From contig CM070601.1 of assembly GCA_036346395.1 (NCBI GenBank), positions 15,311,763-15,375,762 on the forward strand: 64,000 bases of DNA. The letters run 5' to 3'. The translations under genes and the position numbers were made by a program. The first letter of the stretch is position 1, and each line of letters begins with the position of its first letter. Positions 48,361 to 60,416 of the stretch are shown piece by piece. The notes beneath the pieces were generated by a model. That model ran no database searches and was not told the origin of the DNA. It saw nothing but the letters and a program-made list of their open reading frames with translations. This DNA comes from Hsuehochloa calcarea. Its lineage: Eukaryota; Streptophyta; Magnoliopsida; Poales; Poaceae.

Positions 48361-51300
48361 TAGGGATAATCGAACATTTGCCACTCTATAGTATGTACTT
48401 CATCATTTGCCACCTTGGATGATTCTACCCTTTTTCCTCTTTCTCGTCTCTTCTTTCTCCTTTTTCTTCTTCTTCTTGCAATGCATGCCGCCTTGGCTCT
48501 AGCTGGGTGGTGTGGGTCGAAGGAGATGACGATAGCTGCTCTAGCCTCGGTGGAACTGTGGCACCAGCACGATGGTGTGGCGGCCTGGGAAGAAGACGAC
48601 ACCAGTGAGGATAGAGGAAAGCGGCGGGGACAACAACTCTGTCGTAGATCAGGGTGGCTACGGCGATTGCTTCGCCTAGCACGAAGGTAGGGGAAGGGGG
48701 TGAAAGAGGGAGCGAAGCGGGGTGAAGAAGCTCACTAGTGAACTTGAGGAAAATGGCAATGGGGGCGGCGGATTGGACCACCCAAGCGACAACAATGAAG
48801 GAATTTGGCTCTGGATCGGTGCAAGAGGAGGTGGAAGGAAGGTGGTGGGTGCTGGAGCACACTGGCGAGTAGGCTACAGATTTCCATCTCCAACTCCACT
48901 GAGATTTTCCCAACGTTGTGGCGGCAAAAACAACGAGGTGTCGTTTCAGACCCAAAAATTTTAATTTCCAAATCCTATGTGTTTGTCGTGCTAGTTCCAT
49001 GATCAGTGGATAGCACACACATTTAACAACAGTCATATCACATTCATACACATTTAAATTAAATAGAGTAGAACGATATTGTTAAACAACCAAAATTAAG
49101 TCATACACGACTAAGTTTTATAACGTACGGGCCGACCGGCCAAATAGTTCATATAGCATAAAGTTTGTTGCAGAAATAACGAGAAAGAGGCACCCAAAAC
49201 CAGCAAGTATGCCTCAGCCCAACCACACGCAACTGACTTTGGTTAAACCCGAGTAATCGACGTCATCAACGCCAAAGCCCGAAGCGTAAAGGTGACTAAT
49301 TGACGAGTCGTCATCCACATCCTATGAATTTGTTCAACAAGCAATCGTGAGTACAAAATTGTACTCTGCAAGACTTTTAAGCAAAGTTTATATAGTATGC
49401 AAGCTGAGGCAAAGGTGGATATCCTATCTTGTTTAGTTTGCACAAGCAAGTTTTAGTTGTAATACATGTAGTAAGTTCAACACATAGTTTGTAAGAGCAA
49501 TTGACTTTTGATAGAAAGTAACAATTATATAAATTTTAGCATAAGCAACATATGACCCTCCAAAGCCATAAGCCACAACGGACACAACCAAGGCCAAAAA
49601 TGTAGATTGGATACCCTCCAGTCCACATAACAAAGCCAAGAACCATTGATGGGATACCCTCCAATCCCAACAAGTTTTTAAAACCAAATACTAACTCTAG
49701 GGCGTCGATAAGATTTGCACATAACCGGGGGCACAACTATTCGAATAGATCATACCGACTGCAGAGGTTGTACATATTCCCCACAAGACACAATCCACTC
49801 CCCATGTCGGCCATGACTCCGATACACCAAGTACCTGATAAGAGCGATCATGATAAGGCCTTTACATTGCTCAATCCTAACCTTACCCGTCTGACGAGTT
49901 TAAACCCTCAGGACATGGATGCACTTTACCATCATCCACGAGGAGCTCACCATTGTGCTTGAGGTTTGACCCCATACATAGACATGATGGGAGCCCCCAA
50001 GAGCATCCCGATGATCGCAATCATCGCCCACACAATCTTCAGCATACCACGGATACAACATTAGACCTAAGCAACTTATTATGTCGGGGTATCTCCATAA
50101 AAGACATTTGTGGTTGTACAACAGACTTAGATTAGCAACACATAGTTCACTGTCCTTAATCGACTCGGGCAAGAATCTCTATCAACCTACAACTACAAGC
50201 GACCCCCCTCCCCCCGGCGCGCGCGCGTGCAACACAAGTTATCAAAATATCTTGCCCAAATCAAAACCATAGTTTTTTAGTTTTGTTTTCTAAGTAAAAC
50301 ATCAAGGATGACCCACTGGTCCAACAACATATTCATTCCCATAATTTGAGGATGAGCTCAACCGACCATCGAGTATACCGAAATCTAAGCATGGCTAAGC
50401 TTCTATACCACATATATAATCTAAAGTTCCACCAAATAACTATATGAGTCGTGGATATCATTTCTAAGGCTACAACAGTAAATATACCAAATTTCAAGGT
50501 GGGTATCATGCAACAAAAGGGTATTAACTACCAACTTCGCAACAAAGCACGTTTTATCAAAAATACATGCACGCATAATAGATTGTAAAACAAAGTACAT
50601 AATAGTGAAATATAATAGCAACATGGTCAAAGGGGTGCTTGCCTTATTTGTTGAACTCTTGGCCCTGCTCTGGATCAACTTCGGAGACTACTGAAACATC
50701 AGTATCTAATCGATAAAGGCCAAATAGCACAAATAAGAGGCAAATAAATTCAAACAGAGAGAAAATTAAAATATTTTTGCATATTATGAAAGTTCACGGT
50801 TTTAGAGAGAGAGAAAAGAAACAAGTTTAATTCAATTTGGAGTTCACATGCAAAAGTTATTAGCAATTCAATTTGGTTTAGCTCAAAAAATCCAGAAAGA
50901 GAAAATGTTGTGCTATTAGGGTTTCAGATTTTTTAAATTATTTTCTATTTTTATTTCTAAAGAAAATTCATGATTTATTGTGTCGTTAGACTAGGCTTGG
51001 GCTACGGTACACTGGGTGCAAGAAGGGGTCTACGGGTTAGCGGGCCCCGCATGTCAGCGACTCAAGTTTGAAAACTATTTTAATTTAAATTCTTGATTAA
51101 TTAACCTACCGGTCCCACACATCAGCGACTCATTAGTTACTAATTAAATATTTAATCACTGGATTAACTTAAAGGAGATTTCGTGCCCTGACGGGTAGGC
51201 TCGGCCTGTCAGTGGCTCAGAGCAGGGGAGCACGACACGACAATACTGGTCACGCTCACTGGCGGCAAACGACGCGGAGGTTGGCGACGGGGATGCTATG

Positions 51301-53228
51301 GGTGGCAATGACGAGGTGATAGGTGACCGGAGTTGCACCGACGACGGCGTTCAGCGGCAACATGGGGCAGGGCCACAAAGGAAAGGGCAAGAATGAGGGA
51401 GGCTGCAAACGAAAGACAGGAAAGGTTTCTGGGAGTGATAGCGACGCGAAACCCTTGCCACTCGGGGACCAATGCTCATCGGAGTCATGCCAACGACATG
51501 CAACCACCGCGGAGCCATGGACATCTACGGTGAAGTATAGGCAAACGACGCTAAGCTCAAAATCTAACTAGCGCACTAGCACTAGGGGACTACCTGAGGC
51601 TCACCACTGCGGTTGGCAATGATGAAGACGGTCGGAGAAGATGCTGCGACTGCGAGCAGGGATGGTAGTGATGAACAAGCTATGAGAATATGTGTGTTAG
51701 CTTGCATGCATGCGAAGGATGGTCAAGACAGAAGGAATCAACCTAACACTCACTGGGACGACAGAAACTAACGGAAATGGCAACGATGGCTGGAAACAGA
51801 CAAGATGCACGGCTGCGATGTTTCACTGCAGAAATCAGGACGTTGAGTAAGGGGCTTGCATAAGTAGGAGGTAGAACATGATATGACGTGGGCAGTTGAA
51901 GCATACTCACCGGCAAGGAGATAACACGATGGCTTGGAACGGATGTGTGCGCTGGAGAGAAAGAAGACTACCGTGATGCAGCTCCTCTCAATTCCAGCTG
52001 CAAGAATAAGCACATAAAATAGATGAGTGAAGCTCTTAAAGAAAAAGGACATGCATGTCGAGCAAAGGAAGCTCACCATCGACAATGGTGGGTGGGCGGT
52101 GTGCTCACCGGCACAGAGAACGGTGCTCACGTTCCCACTGAACCAGTGAGCAAGGAGCTCTCGTTCTTGCGAAAATGGAACAAGGGCGATCTAAGGAAGG
52201 AGATGATGCACATAGGAGGCTTAAGAAATGAGGGGTTTGGACATGAGATCTCGTGAGAATGCTCAGGCCATCACAAGAAAAGGAACGCACACTCTCCCTC
52301 TCCGCCTGAACGGGACAAGTGAAAGCAACAAGGGGTGTTGGTCGCGTCTGCAACGTCAGGACAAGGCGACGATTTCCCAGGAGATGAAATAGTAGGCGGC
52401 GGTTGAAAACTGGGGGCATGCATAGAGAGCTTGCCATGGCGTTCCAGCTGGCACAATGCGACGTGGAAGACGCCTCCTGCCAGTGGGCCCCACGTGCCAG
52501 CGAGAGAGGAAGGCGGGTGCGAGACGACCCTCTACTGGGCTGGTTGGCGTCGGGCGCCGGCGAAAAGACTTGGGCCGAAACAACAACGGGTTGGGCCAAC
52601 AGCAGCGAATGCGGCATGAGAACAAGAATCAAATTGTAATTCTTTTACCAATTGATTTTATTCCAGAAATCAAGTTCCAAATTTTAAAATTAGCAAACCA
52701 ACTCCAAAAATTATGAATTTTTTGGGAAGGCTCTTTAGATTATTAGGAACTCAAGTAAATTATCAGCAGGTTCTAGTCAAGTTTGAATTATTTTTCAAAA
52801 TTCATTTTCAGTATCTAGGAATTAAGAAAAGCACTTTTCTTTAATGCAGTAAATTTTGAAAATACAGAAAGGAAGATTTTGAATTTGATGATATAGATTT
52901 TAGGAATTTTTGGATGTTACACGGCGCTAGGGTTCCAAAACCCTAGCGTCTACTGCTCCACGGCTACCTTCTTGTCGCCAAGGCCGCATATCTATCCCAT
53001 CTGCCATGGATTCCGCCGTGACTGGGAAATAAGAAGAAGAAAAAGAGGATGAAGAAGAAGAGGGAGCCGGAAGAAGAAGATGGTAGAGTGGCAAAAAAAT
53101 ATAAGCAAAAGTGGCAAAAGATTGAGTCTTCACTCAACATAATGACAAATAATGAATTACACTCTATAAAGTGGCAAATCATTAATTGCCAAGTGTCACT
53201 CTATATAGTGACATGATCAATTACCCCT
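48361..53228. mobile_element. Small TIR element (~0.93 kb) split by an LTR
   Basis: The left end (GGGATAATCGAACATTTGCC, then ACTCTATAGTATGTACTTCA) and the right end, reversed (GGGGTAATTGATCATGTCAC, then GATTTGCCACTTTATAGAGT), share an inverted plan. Each then enters a pyrimidine-rich block of TTC repeats, so the inverted ends reach about 130-150 bases with many mismatches. The middle is GC-rich without a recognised gene. A matching target duplication was not found (GTTTTTCTA against TTTTTTATC). It could be a Mutator-like non-autonomous element. Confidence 0.5.
48984..52921 (-). mobile_element. LTR related to family G, 3.9 kb, minus strand
   Basis: On the minus strand it begins TGTAACATCCAAAAATTCCT at 52921 and ends GAACTAGCACGACA at 48984. 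Inside, ACTATTCGAATAGATCATAC and CTGCAGAGGTTGTACA (49735-49775) match, reversed, the family G motifs at 14820-14875. No primer site or partner LTR is present. Flanks (GTGTT and CGGCG) do not match, so the target duplication has mutated or an end is truncated. Confidence 0.7.
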
Positions 53229-54082
53229 TTTTTATCGACGATTGCGATATAATTGTGCAATTGTTAGTATTTCATAAAGTTGAAGCGTGTAGATTTTCTG
53301 GTGGGTAGGCGAGTGTTAACGACAATTATTTTTGTGGATTTTATGCATGTTTTTATTGGCTTTAAAAATAAATATTTCTTTCGATACTAATGTAAATTCT
53401 GTCTTCGGACAAAATTTTCGTTTATAGGATCACAATCTTCTATATACAGTTTCGGCTATTGATTTTTTTTGTCAGCTTATGTTTGTGAACAGTGCACAAT
53501 AGTATTATATCATAGTACATTTTATGATAAATAAAAAATTGTTATTTTCATGTAGACTATATATGCAAATACTTTTAGCAATGATAATTTTTTTTAACTA
53601 CACACATATACCATCAGGGCACCTAGATTAATAATTAATTATACCATGAGCTAGTAGCCGGTAGTCTAGCATGGTTCAGTCAGTGTCTGTCCATCTACTC
53701 TCTCAAAGCTGATTTCTTGAATGTATTTTTGGTTACGGCAGATGCTTTTCGTCTTTCCGAGCGTGGTCGCTGGTCAGTACAACAATCGTGGCCGTAGTGC
53801 ATTTAATCGTGACTAAATATTGGTCTTATCTAAATCACAGTTTGTTGAAGGCTTCATCAAGATAAGCCGATAATGCTAGAAACGGATCCATGTTTCTTGG
53901 TCCAGAATCAAGCCCAGGCCGTGTGACAGGATCATGGTTTGACTTTTGGGCCGTCCAGCCAATCTGAAGTGTAAACGCATGTAGTGCTACAGTAATATAA
54001 CATTACTTACGAATAGAAAGAGAAAAGAATAAAGCCACGCTTTGCAACTGTAGCAAAATTCTGTAGTATTAATACTGTAGTA
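53229..54082. other. AT-rich intergenic DNA, nothing recognised
   Basis: No coding frame, tRNA or element end was seen between the TIR element and the CACTA ends. Confidence 0.5.
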
Positions 54083-54159
54083 TACTACTACATAAAAGGT
54101 CATCATAGACAGTTCTAAACCGCCATCTAGCATTGGCGCTATTCACTAACACTGTAGCA
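54083..54159. mobile_element. Second, partial CACTA end
   Basis: TACTACTACATAAAAGG followed by TCATAGACAGTTCTAAACCG repeats the start of the CACTA end at 54160 and then breaks off. It is a duplicated or older terminus next to the main one. Confidence 0.55.
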
Positions 54160-54516
54160 CACTACTACACAAAGGGTCATCACAGACAGTTCTAAACCGT
54201 TATCATAGACGATTTCTGAACTATCTGATTTTATATATCTGTGACGGCCGTCTGTGAATGACTACTATCACAGACGACTTCTACCACAAATCGTTGTGAT
54301 ACCCCGTCCATCACAATAACCGTCTGTGATATCCTACATATCACAGATGGTTGTTGGTGGTAGCCGTCTGTGATAGTAGACCTTCACAAACGGTTTATAC
54401 CACAAAACCGTCTGTGATAGTTTGTTCTATAAGAAAATATTTTTTCTGTTTTTTGGTTAGACTCAGGAAATGCTAGCCATTCCATCTGAAAACAATATAC
54501 AGATAACAGATACAAG

Positions 54517-54520
<4 letters not shown>

Positions 54521-54558
<38 letters not shown>
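54521..54558. repeat. (TA)19 microsatellite
   Basis: An uninterrupted TA run of about 38 bases lies just inside the CACTA end. Confidence 0.95.
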
Positions 54559-54562
<4 letters not shown>

Positions 54563-54854
54563 TTGATTATAGATGAATTGTCATGATATTTTTACAACAT
54601 GTTTACAGATACAGTAAGAAAACATTGTTTCTCACTAAAAATTTTATTTAGTCCCGGCCGAGTGAAACTCTACTTTTAGGTCAATGACCTTCGTCTTTAA
54701 GAAGTTGGCAAGCCATCCTCGAATTTTGGAGAGTTCGTTAATTTTGACTGCACTTGAACCGATGTTGATGCCCTGTCGCTAGTAAGAGTAAAGTGGTAAG
54801 CAACTATATATATTAATTGATAAGTAGAAAATAATTATTGTGAGATTGATAAAC

Positions 54855-55658
54855 CTCTAGATCCTTGGTTGTCCTGTAGCTACCACCCGTGATTTCTTGA
54901 ATACAGCGGCAAACATAGAATCCACATGCGTTGCCTTGTAGCTGCTGGTGGTACTGCAAAAATAGAATTACATATATAGATTTTTTCAGCTTAAGAGGCA
55001 TCATTACGAAGTGTGATGTAGGATTATTGTGTACTAACGGGTACCAGAAATTGCATCACATGTTTTAGTGTGGTGTTCCCTTCCACATGTCTCCCTCCTT
55101 TGGCAATGTACGCGGTGAACGACCTACGTGATTCGAAAAAGTTAGCCTCAGTCATTGCACACGAAGGGTACATAGAGTTATTTATGGACGAAATGAGTTT
55201 ACCTGTCGATTAATTATTGCACAAGTGTGAAGTCATGGTTGCTCTTGTTTAGAGAATTAAGGTATATTACCTTGTCCACTTTGGTACAATAACAATTAGA
55301 ATCCAGTACCACCTACACATGTATATCACCATAGTCCTTAAAACTAAGTTCGTGTTGTATATGAAATACAAATCAATGAGTATAGCAATGAGTGAAGCAC
55401 TTACCCCTGGTTGTAGGGTACAAGTGTGTACTTCTTATCACTGTGAGCATGCAGTCCCGTTGTTACGTAATCCTCGACGTAGGATGCATCGTCATTGATG
55501 CATTGCTCAGAGACCAAGTGTGGGTCAAGAAAATCGACTGGTTTTTTTCTTCGTTTTGCTTCTTGGAATATGTGTCTATACATAAGCAAAGAGTTATGGC
55601 ATTTATCGGCATTACATGAATGTAGATCATAATTGTACACACTTACAGTATCCAGCAC
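54855..55658 (-). pseudogene. CACTA-borne Ulp1-like cysteine protease fragment
   Basis: Minus-strand exons at about 55658-55405, 55312-55271 and 54953-54855 can be joined in phase for the first pair. They read FLDPHLVSEQCINDDASYVE, then WYWILIVIVPKWT, then LQGNACGFYVCRCIQEI. These match the C-terminal Ulp1 (SUMO protease, C48) domain that grass CACTA elements carry: the G-N-x-C-G-x-Y-V box holds the nucleophile Cys. Where H-W-x-L is expected the sequence has Y-W-I-L, so the catalytic His appears to be Tyr (TAC for CAC). Between 55271 and 54953 I could not place the Asp/Gln part. The domain probably has no protease activity. Its role in transposition is not established. Confidence 0.65.
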
Positions 55659-55659
55659 C

Positions 55660-57700
55660 TCAAAAGTGAGGCGTTGAGGGAGTCGAGGTTGTAGAGATCG
55701 AACAAGTCATCGAAACCCACCACGACGAAGTCGGGCTCGTGGAGAAAATGCTTCGCTGTGTACTTGGCGGTAAAACTCGAAGGGCGTTTTGTCCTCGTCC
55801 GTAGGTCTGTCCCATGTACCACGTATGCAAAGACATGACACCCATTCCCTTGTTGGCTAAGAGCGTATCCGAGACCAGCGACTTTCCTTGCTCGTATGTC
55901 CTGCACTTTTGAGGCGCCTTGCTTTTCTTCAATTTGGTCATGCTAAAACGTGTGTTTGTGTTCTTCATGGGAGACGAATAGGCACACTCTTGGCATATGC
56001 TCAGTGTGTTCTTAATGGGAGCCGATATGGTGGCATGCCGACAAGGTTCAGGTGCACGTGAGGGCATCAAAGGGAGGGTCGGAGAGGCCTTAGGCTGTAG
56101 ATAGTCATGTGGATCAGGTGCACGTGGGGACATCGAAGGGAGGGTCGGAGAGGCCTTAAGCTGTATATGGTCATATAGATCAGGTGCACATAGGGACATC
56201 GAAGGGAGAGTCATAGAGGCCACAAGCTGTAGATGGTCGTATGGAGAGGCTAGCTGTTCATGCTGGGCAGATGCTATCATGGAAGGGTCCAGGGCGATGC
56301 CCCTCTTAGGCCACTGGACGAATGAGTAGACGACATCCCCTAGTGTCATGATCTCATCGTTTCGGTGCTTCTCAAGTGGGACAACCCTGAAACCATCATG
56401 TACCATGTCCACCTAGACCTTCACGAAACCAGTCTCTAGCTAGGCACCGTGCACCAGCATCACTAGCGGGCATGGATACGTCATCCCCTGCCCAGCCTCA
56501 AGGGGAATGGAGTCAACAAGCCTGACAATGAGGTTGCACGGCGTGGGCTCCTACATAACGATACACGATTAGCTAAGGTGTGCAACAGGTCTATCTATGT
56601 AGCATTCCAGATATGTACATTATCTAGATGTCGTTGATAGGTAATTGGACATCGCTATGTTTAGAAAGTGGCGTTGACGCGCAGCTACTCCGACGTCGAG
56701 GGAGACTGGCTCCCAAAATAACAGGGGCGGCTTGCGACTGGTTGAGGACTAGATTCATTTGTTCCATTTGTTGCTGCAATGATATTATCTGTCCACAAAA
56801 TTTTACACGAATCTCATCTTTCATCTCCCCTTTCAATCGTTCCTCGCGTTCGGCCTTGGATCTCTTCCTACTCCTATACGCCTCGGAGTTGTGTGGGAAT
56901 CCCTGCCTCTAATGTACGAAAACCCCAAGGCCTCGCGTGCGACCCGGGTGCTCCTTATTTCGCAGGGTCGTTGATAGTATATCATTCTCCCTGACTGTTT
57001 CGAAGGAGCCTTGGGAAGATTCGGTAGTCAATGTTTGTTTGTGATCCCAGTAAATGGCGAGGGAGGCCTCTGACCGGATTGCATCCTCATCCTCCCTCAT
57101 CCATTGCGAGATTTTACCCGTGTACCGAACGATGCTGAGTCTGCGGGGGGTGAGTGTTTCGTGTCTACATAGCCTTGTGTGCCACACTTGGCTCTCAAAA
57201 TTCAGTCGCCATCTTCATCCGCACAAAGACGTCTCATGTATCCTGCTACCAGAATTGATACTTCGTGAAGGGCGTCTGATCCTTGTTCACGTACTCCGTG
57301 ACAAAGCATGCTCTTGAAGGTCTTCCACACTTTTCCATCGTGAGCAACGCTTGTCGTCGCACGAGTACCTGGTTTTCTCCTTGGATCTCGAACGATCTTG
57401 AAATTTCAGCCCACAGCTGTCCTTTTTCTTCGTCCGTCAGAGACTTCCAGCTTGGTGTGGTGATGAGGACTCATTACCTTCCAACTATCCCACAGGTTGT
57501 CTGAAATGCTACCGCTGCTTTCGTGGGATGCAAAGGGACTCCAATAGCAGTGACCTCTGTCATGGTCATTCGGCTCTCAGACCTTTTTGATATTCCCCTG
57601 CCATCTCGCTTATGTACCATCTTTATCAGAGCACCAGACGCATTTGGCGACGTCGAAGACAGTGGCGAAGACTGTGTAGATGTCATCTCGCTTACTTGCT
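55660..57700 (-). pseudogene. CACTA En/Spm-associated protein (Transposase_24-like), broken
   Basis: The minus strand carries the conserved blocks of grass CACTA second proteins in order. WKSLTDEEKGQLWAEISRSF (57456 onward) leads to RRQALLTMEKCGR and VNKDQTPFTKYQFW, the core of the Transposase_24 (Ptta/En/Spm) type. Then come QWMREDEDAIRSEASLAIYW and RENDILSTTLRNKEHPGRTR, which parallels N-P-E-H-P-G-R-T-R-G. At 56550-56405 EPTPCNLIVRLVDSIPLEAG is followed by two in-frame stops, then GFRVVPLEKHRNDEIMTLGD. A segment of Pro/His-rich repeats (56240-56040, three units with TLPSM and RAPDP) follows. Introns separate the blocks and my exon edges are approximate. The stops show that it is not functional as read. 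Confidence 0.65.
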
Positions 57701-57719
57701 ATCTATGGAAACAACATTT

Positions 57720-58587
57720 CTAGATATGCCAAATCAATTCGAAATAACCTAGCAGAAGTCGCTAGTATGCCAAATCATTTCAAAACCACCAAATAGATTG
57801 ACTCAACGGTATCACTATAAGATTAACAAATCAACAAATCAGTACTTCAGTAATCAATGATATTACTGTAAGATTAACAAATCAGTACTGCATCAATAAA
57901 TGATATTACTACAAGATCAACAAATCAATATTGCATCAATCAATTAAATTACTACAAGTACTCAATGATATTACCGCAAGTACTCGGAGTGGAGAGCTGT
58001 TGAAGATTAATTGCTCTAGCAGAAGTAATACAACAACATACTGTTAATAACAAAATGATACAAGATAATGACATGAATTAGCTCAAAATCTAGCTTATGA
58101 CTCTAAATTGTCACACTAATCTCACTATAACCAACAATCCTCACTGAGCAAAATAAATCCCACAATCTATTATGCAAAGTCACCGAATACAAGTGCTAAT
58201 ATAAATCAAACAGAGATATAAAGTAAAATTTCACTAGTATGGCACAATAAGCACAATAGATATTTAAAGTTAAAGAATGGTCACTGAATTGATGGCACTC
58301 AAAGACACCAAGAAGTCAAGTCAAGACAAGTCACAGTAGAGAGAGCGAGGAGCCGCGGGGAGGAGGCCGACGCAGGGGAGGAAGCCGGAACGGGGAAGAG
58401 GACGCCGCGGGAGGAGACCGGCAGAGGAAGGATGACAGCGTAGGGAGCAGGACGGCACACAGCTGACAGAGGGAGGACGCTGGTGCGGGGAGGAGGACGG
58501 CGCATGGATGACGACGGCATAGGGGGCCAGTGGGAGCCGATTACGGGGACTATGGGATGTGCGGCCGCGACAAGGGATTTGGGCGGC
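57720..58587. other. Remainder of the CACTA body, no gene
   Basis: 57800-57990 has several forms of AATCAATGATATTACTACAA; 58330-58560 is GA-rich low complexity. Nothing codes. Confidence 0.45.
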
Positions 58588-60416
58588 TGTAAGATCCAGG
58601 AGGGCGACTAGAGGGGTGAATAGGCGGTTTTAAAATCTTATTTGGCTAAAACCGATTTCCAATGTGGAAGCTAATAACAATACGGTTTTGCACAATTAAA
58701 ACCTAAATCAACTAGTCTTTACTAAGTACACCAACAACATAATACTATTGATAATTATATCAATCATTCAAAGACATGTAAGCAATTTAATATAGTGAAT
58801 GTAAATTGCACAAAGTAAAGCACAAGAAGAACAAACCACAAATACACAATGATGCTTTACCGTGGTGTTCGGAGACTTGCCGGTCTCCCCTAATCCACGT
58901 TGAGGTAAGACACAATGCATGTCTCTAGAAAACACGTACCACCAACACATCTTTTGTCCGACCGGGTTGCGGTAGTACTACACCAATTACCGGTCATACC
59001 GCTGAGCGGTAGTACCACCCACAAAATGTCGGTACTATCGATTTTCCTAAGAAAAGCTTAGTTGGCTTTAAAAACAAACTCAATTTGCAAAACACATTTG
59101 CCAATTGATGAGCAATGAACACAAGAGTTAAATGCAAGATTCTCAACAAGTTACAAAATAAATTTGCCAACTTTTAGAATCAACACCACAAGTAATAAGG
59201 TACATGGACTTCAACCATTTGCAAAATAAATTCGCAAACTAAAGTCACATGCTACAAGGATTGTGCATGAGCCTCAACTATTTGCAAAACACATTCGCAA
59301 ACAATAGCATCATGACACAAGGATAGGATGCATGGACTTCAGCCATTTGTAAAACACATTTACAAATTATAGTCTTATGCTACAAAGAATAAATCCATGA
59401 GCCTCGGCTATTTGCAAATAATAGCACCATGCGTAGATGAGTTAGAGCAAGCACAATGAGTTATCAACATATGACTAACTCAAGCTACTAGTCAAGACCC
59501 CTCTTAATAGTACGACAACCTATACTAGCAATCTGGTCTCAAACCAAACACCAAGACCGGTAAAAGACTAGGAACATATCCTTAGCCCTAGCTAGTCATA
59601 CCTTTGTCTTAAGCATCTTCTTGAAGCTTGATGACGCATAGCTTTACTTCAATTCTGGGTTCTTAACTTTGATAATCATCAACACATGATGATCTCCTTT
59701 ACTTCAAGTTATTAACTTGAATATGCGTCAACTAACGATGCATTCTTTCACTTGGCCTCCATCAATACATGATGTGTTTTCTCTTGACTTGATGATCAAC
59801 TCATGATCATCGCCACTTCTTGAACATCATCAACACATGATGATTGCATTTTGACTTGATGATCAACTCATGATCATCTCCTCTTCTTGAACATCATCGA
59901 CACACGATTTTCCTTTCTTCAAGCTCTTGACTTCAATATCATGAATACATGATGATCTTCTACACTTCGAGATCTTGACTTGGACATCATCGACACATGA
60001 TGATTCCCTTCATCCCGAGTCTTGACTTGATGATGATCAACTCATGATGTCATCCAAAGTCTCCATCTTCATGGAACATAATCTATTCATCCAACTCATG
60101 GAAAATATTAGTTCCACAATGTGATTATCATTAATTACCACAATATATTATTAACTCATAATGGTGGGGACAAGGTACTTCAATCTTTCCCTCTTTGGTA
60201 ACTCATGATAACCACTTCAATTGCAAATAATTGAATATAGATAAATATGAGTATATATGAATTACACAAGTTTTATATACTAAAAGATATTTTTCAAAAT
60301 AAAGATCCTTAATATATGTGGATAAAGAAACATAGATCAATACTAATGAAACCACAAAACATAGAGTGAACTCCCCATAAATGTGTGCATACATAAATAT
60401 GTAAAAAGAACATATG
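58588..60416 (+). mobile_element. LTR family A, truncated by the next LTR
   Basis: It starts TGTAAGATCCAGGAGGGCGA after GCGGC and follows LTR 9075-11986 through the CTTGCCGGTCTCCCCTAATC motif, the AACACATTTGCAAA stretches and the ATCAACACATGATG array (59660-60050). It is cut at 60416, where TGTCGGGACC begins. The rest should lie beyond the window if that LTR is an insertion. Confidence 0.78.

Larger units (their letters stand above)
54160..58587 (-). mobile_element. CACTA (En/Spm) element, one end present, TNP2-type transposase missing
   Basis: CACTACTACACAAAGGGTCA at 54160 is followed by subterminal ACAGACGGTT hairpins to about 54420. Minus-strand split frames typical of grass CACTA elements follow (54855-57700). 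The element runs into LTR A at 58588 with no opposite end, so its 5' end is cut off or lies beyond that insertion. No TNP2/Transposase_21-type frame is in the window; the element is incomplete here. Confidence 0.8.

Noticed and set aside
48425..49051. 208-residue minus-strand frame
   Set aside because: It crosses from the TIR element into the LTR at 48984, so it cannot be one old gene; no domain is seen.
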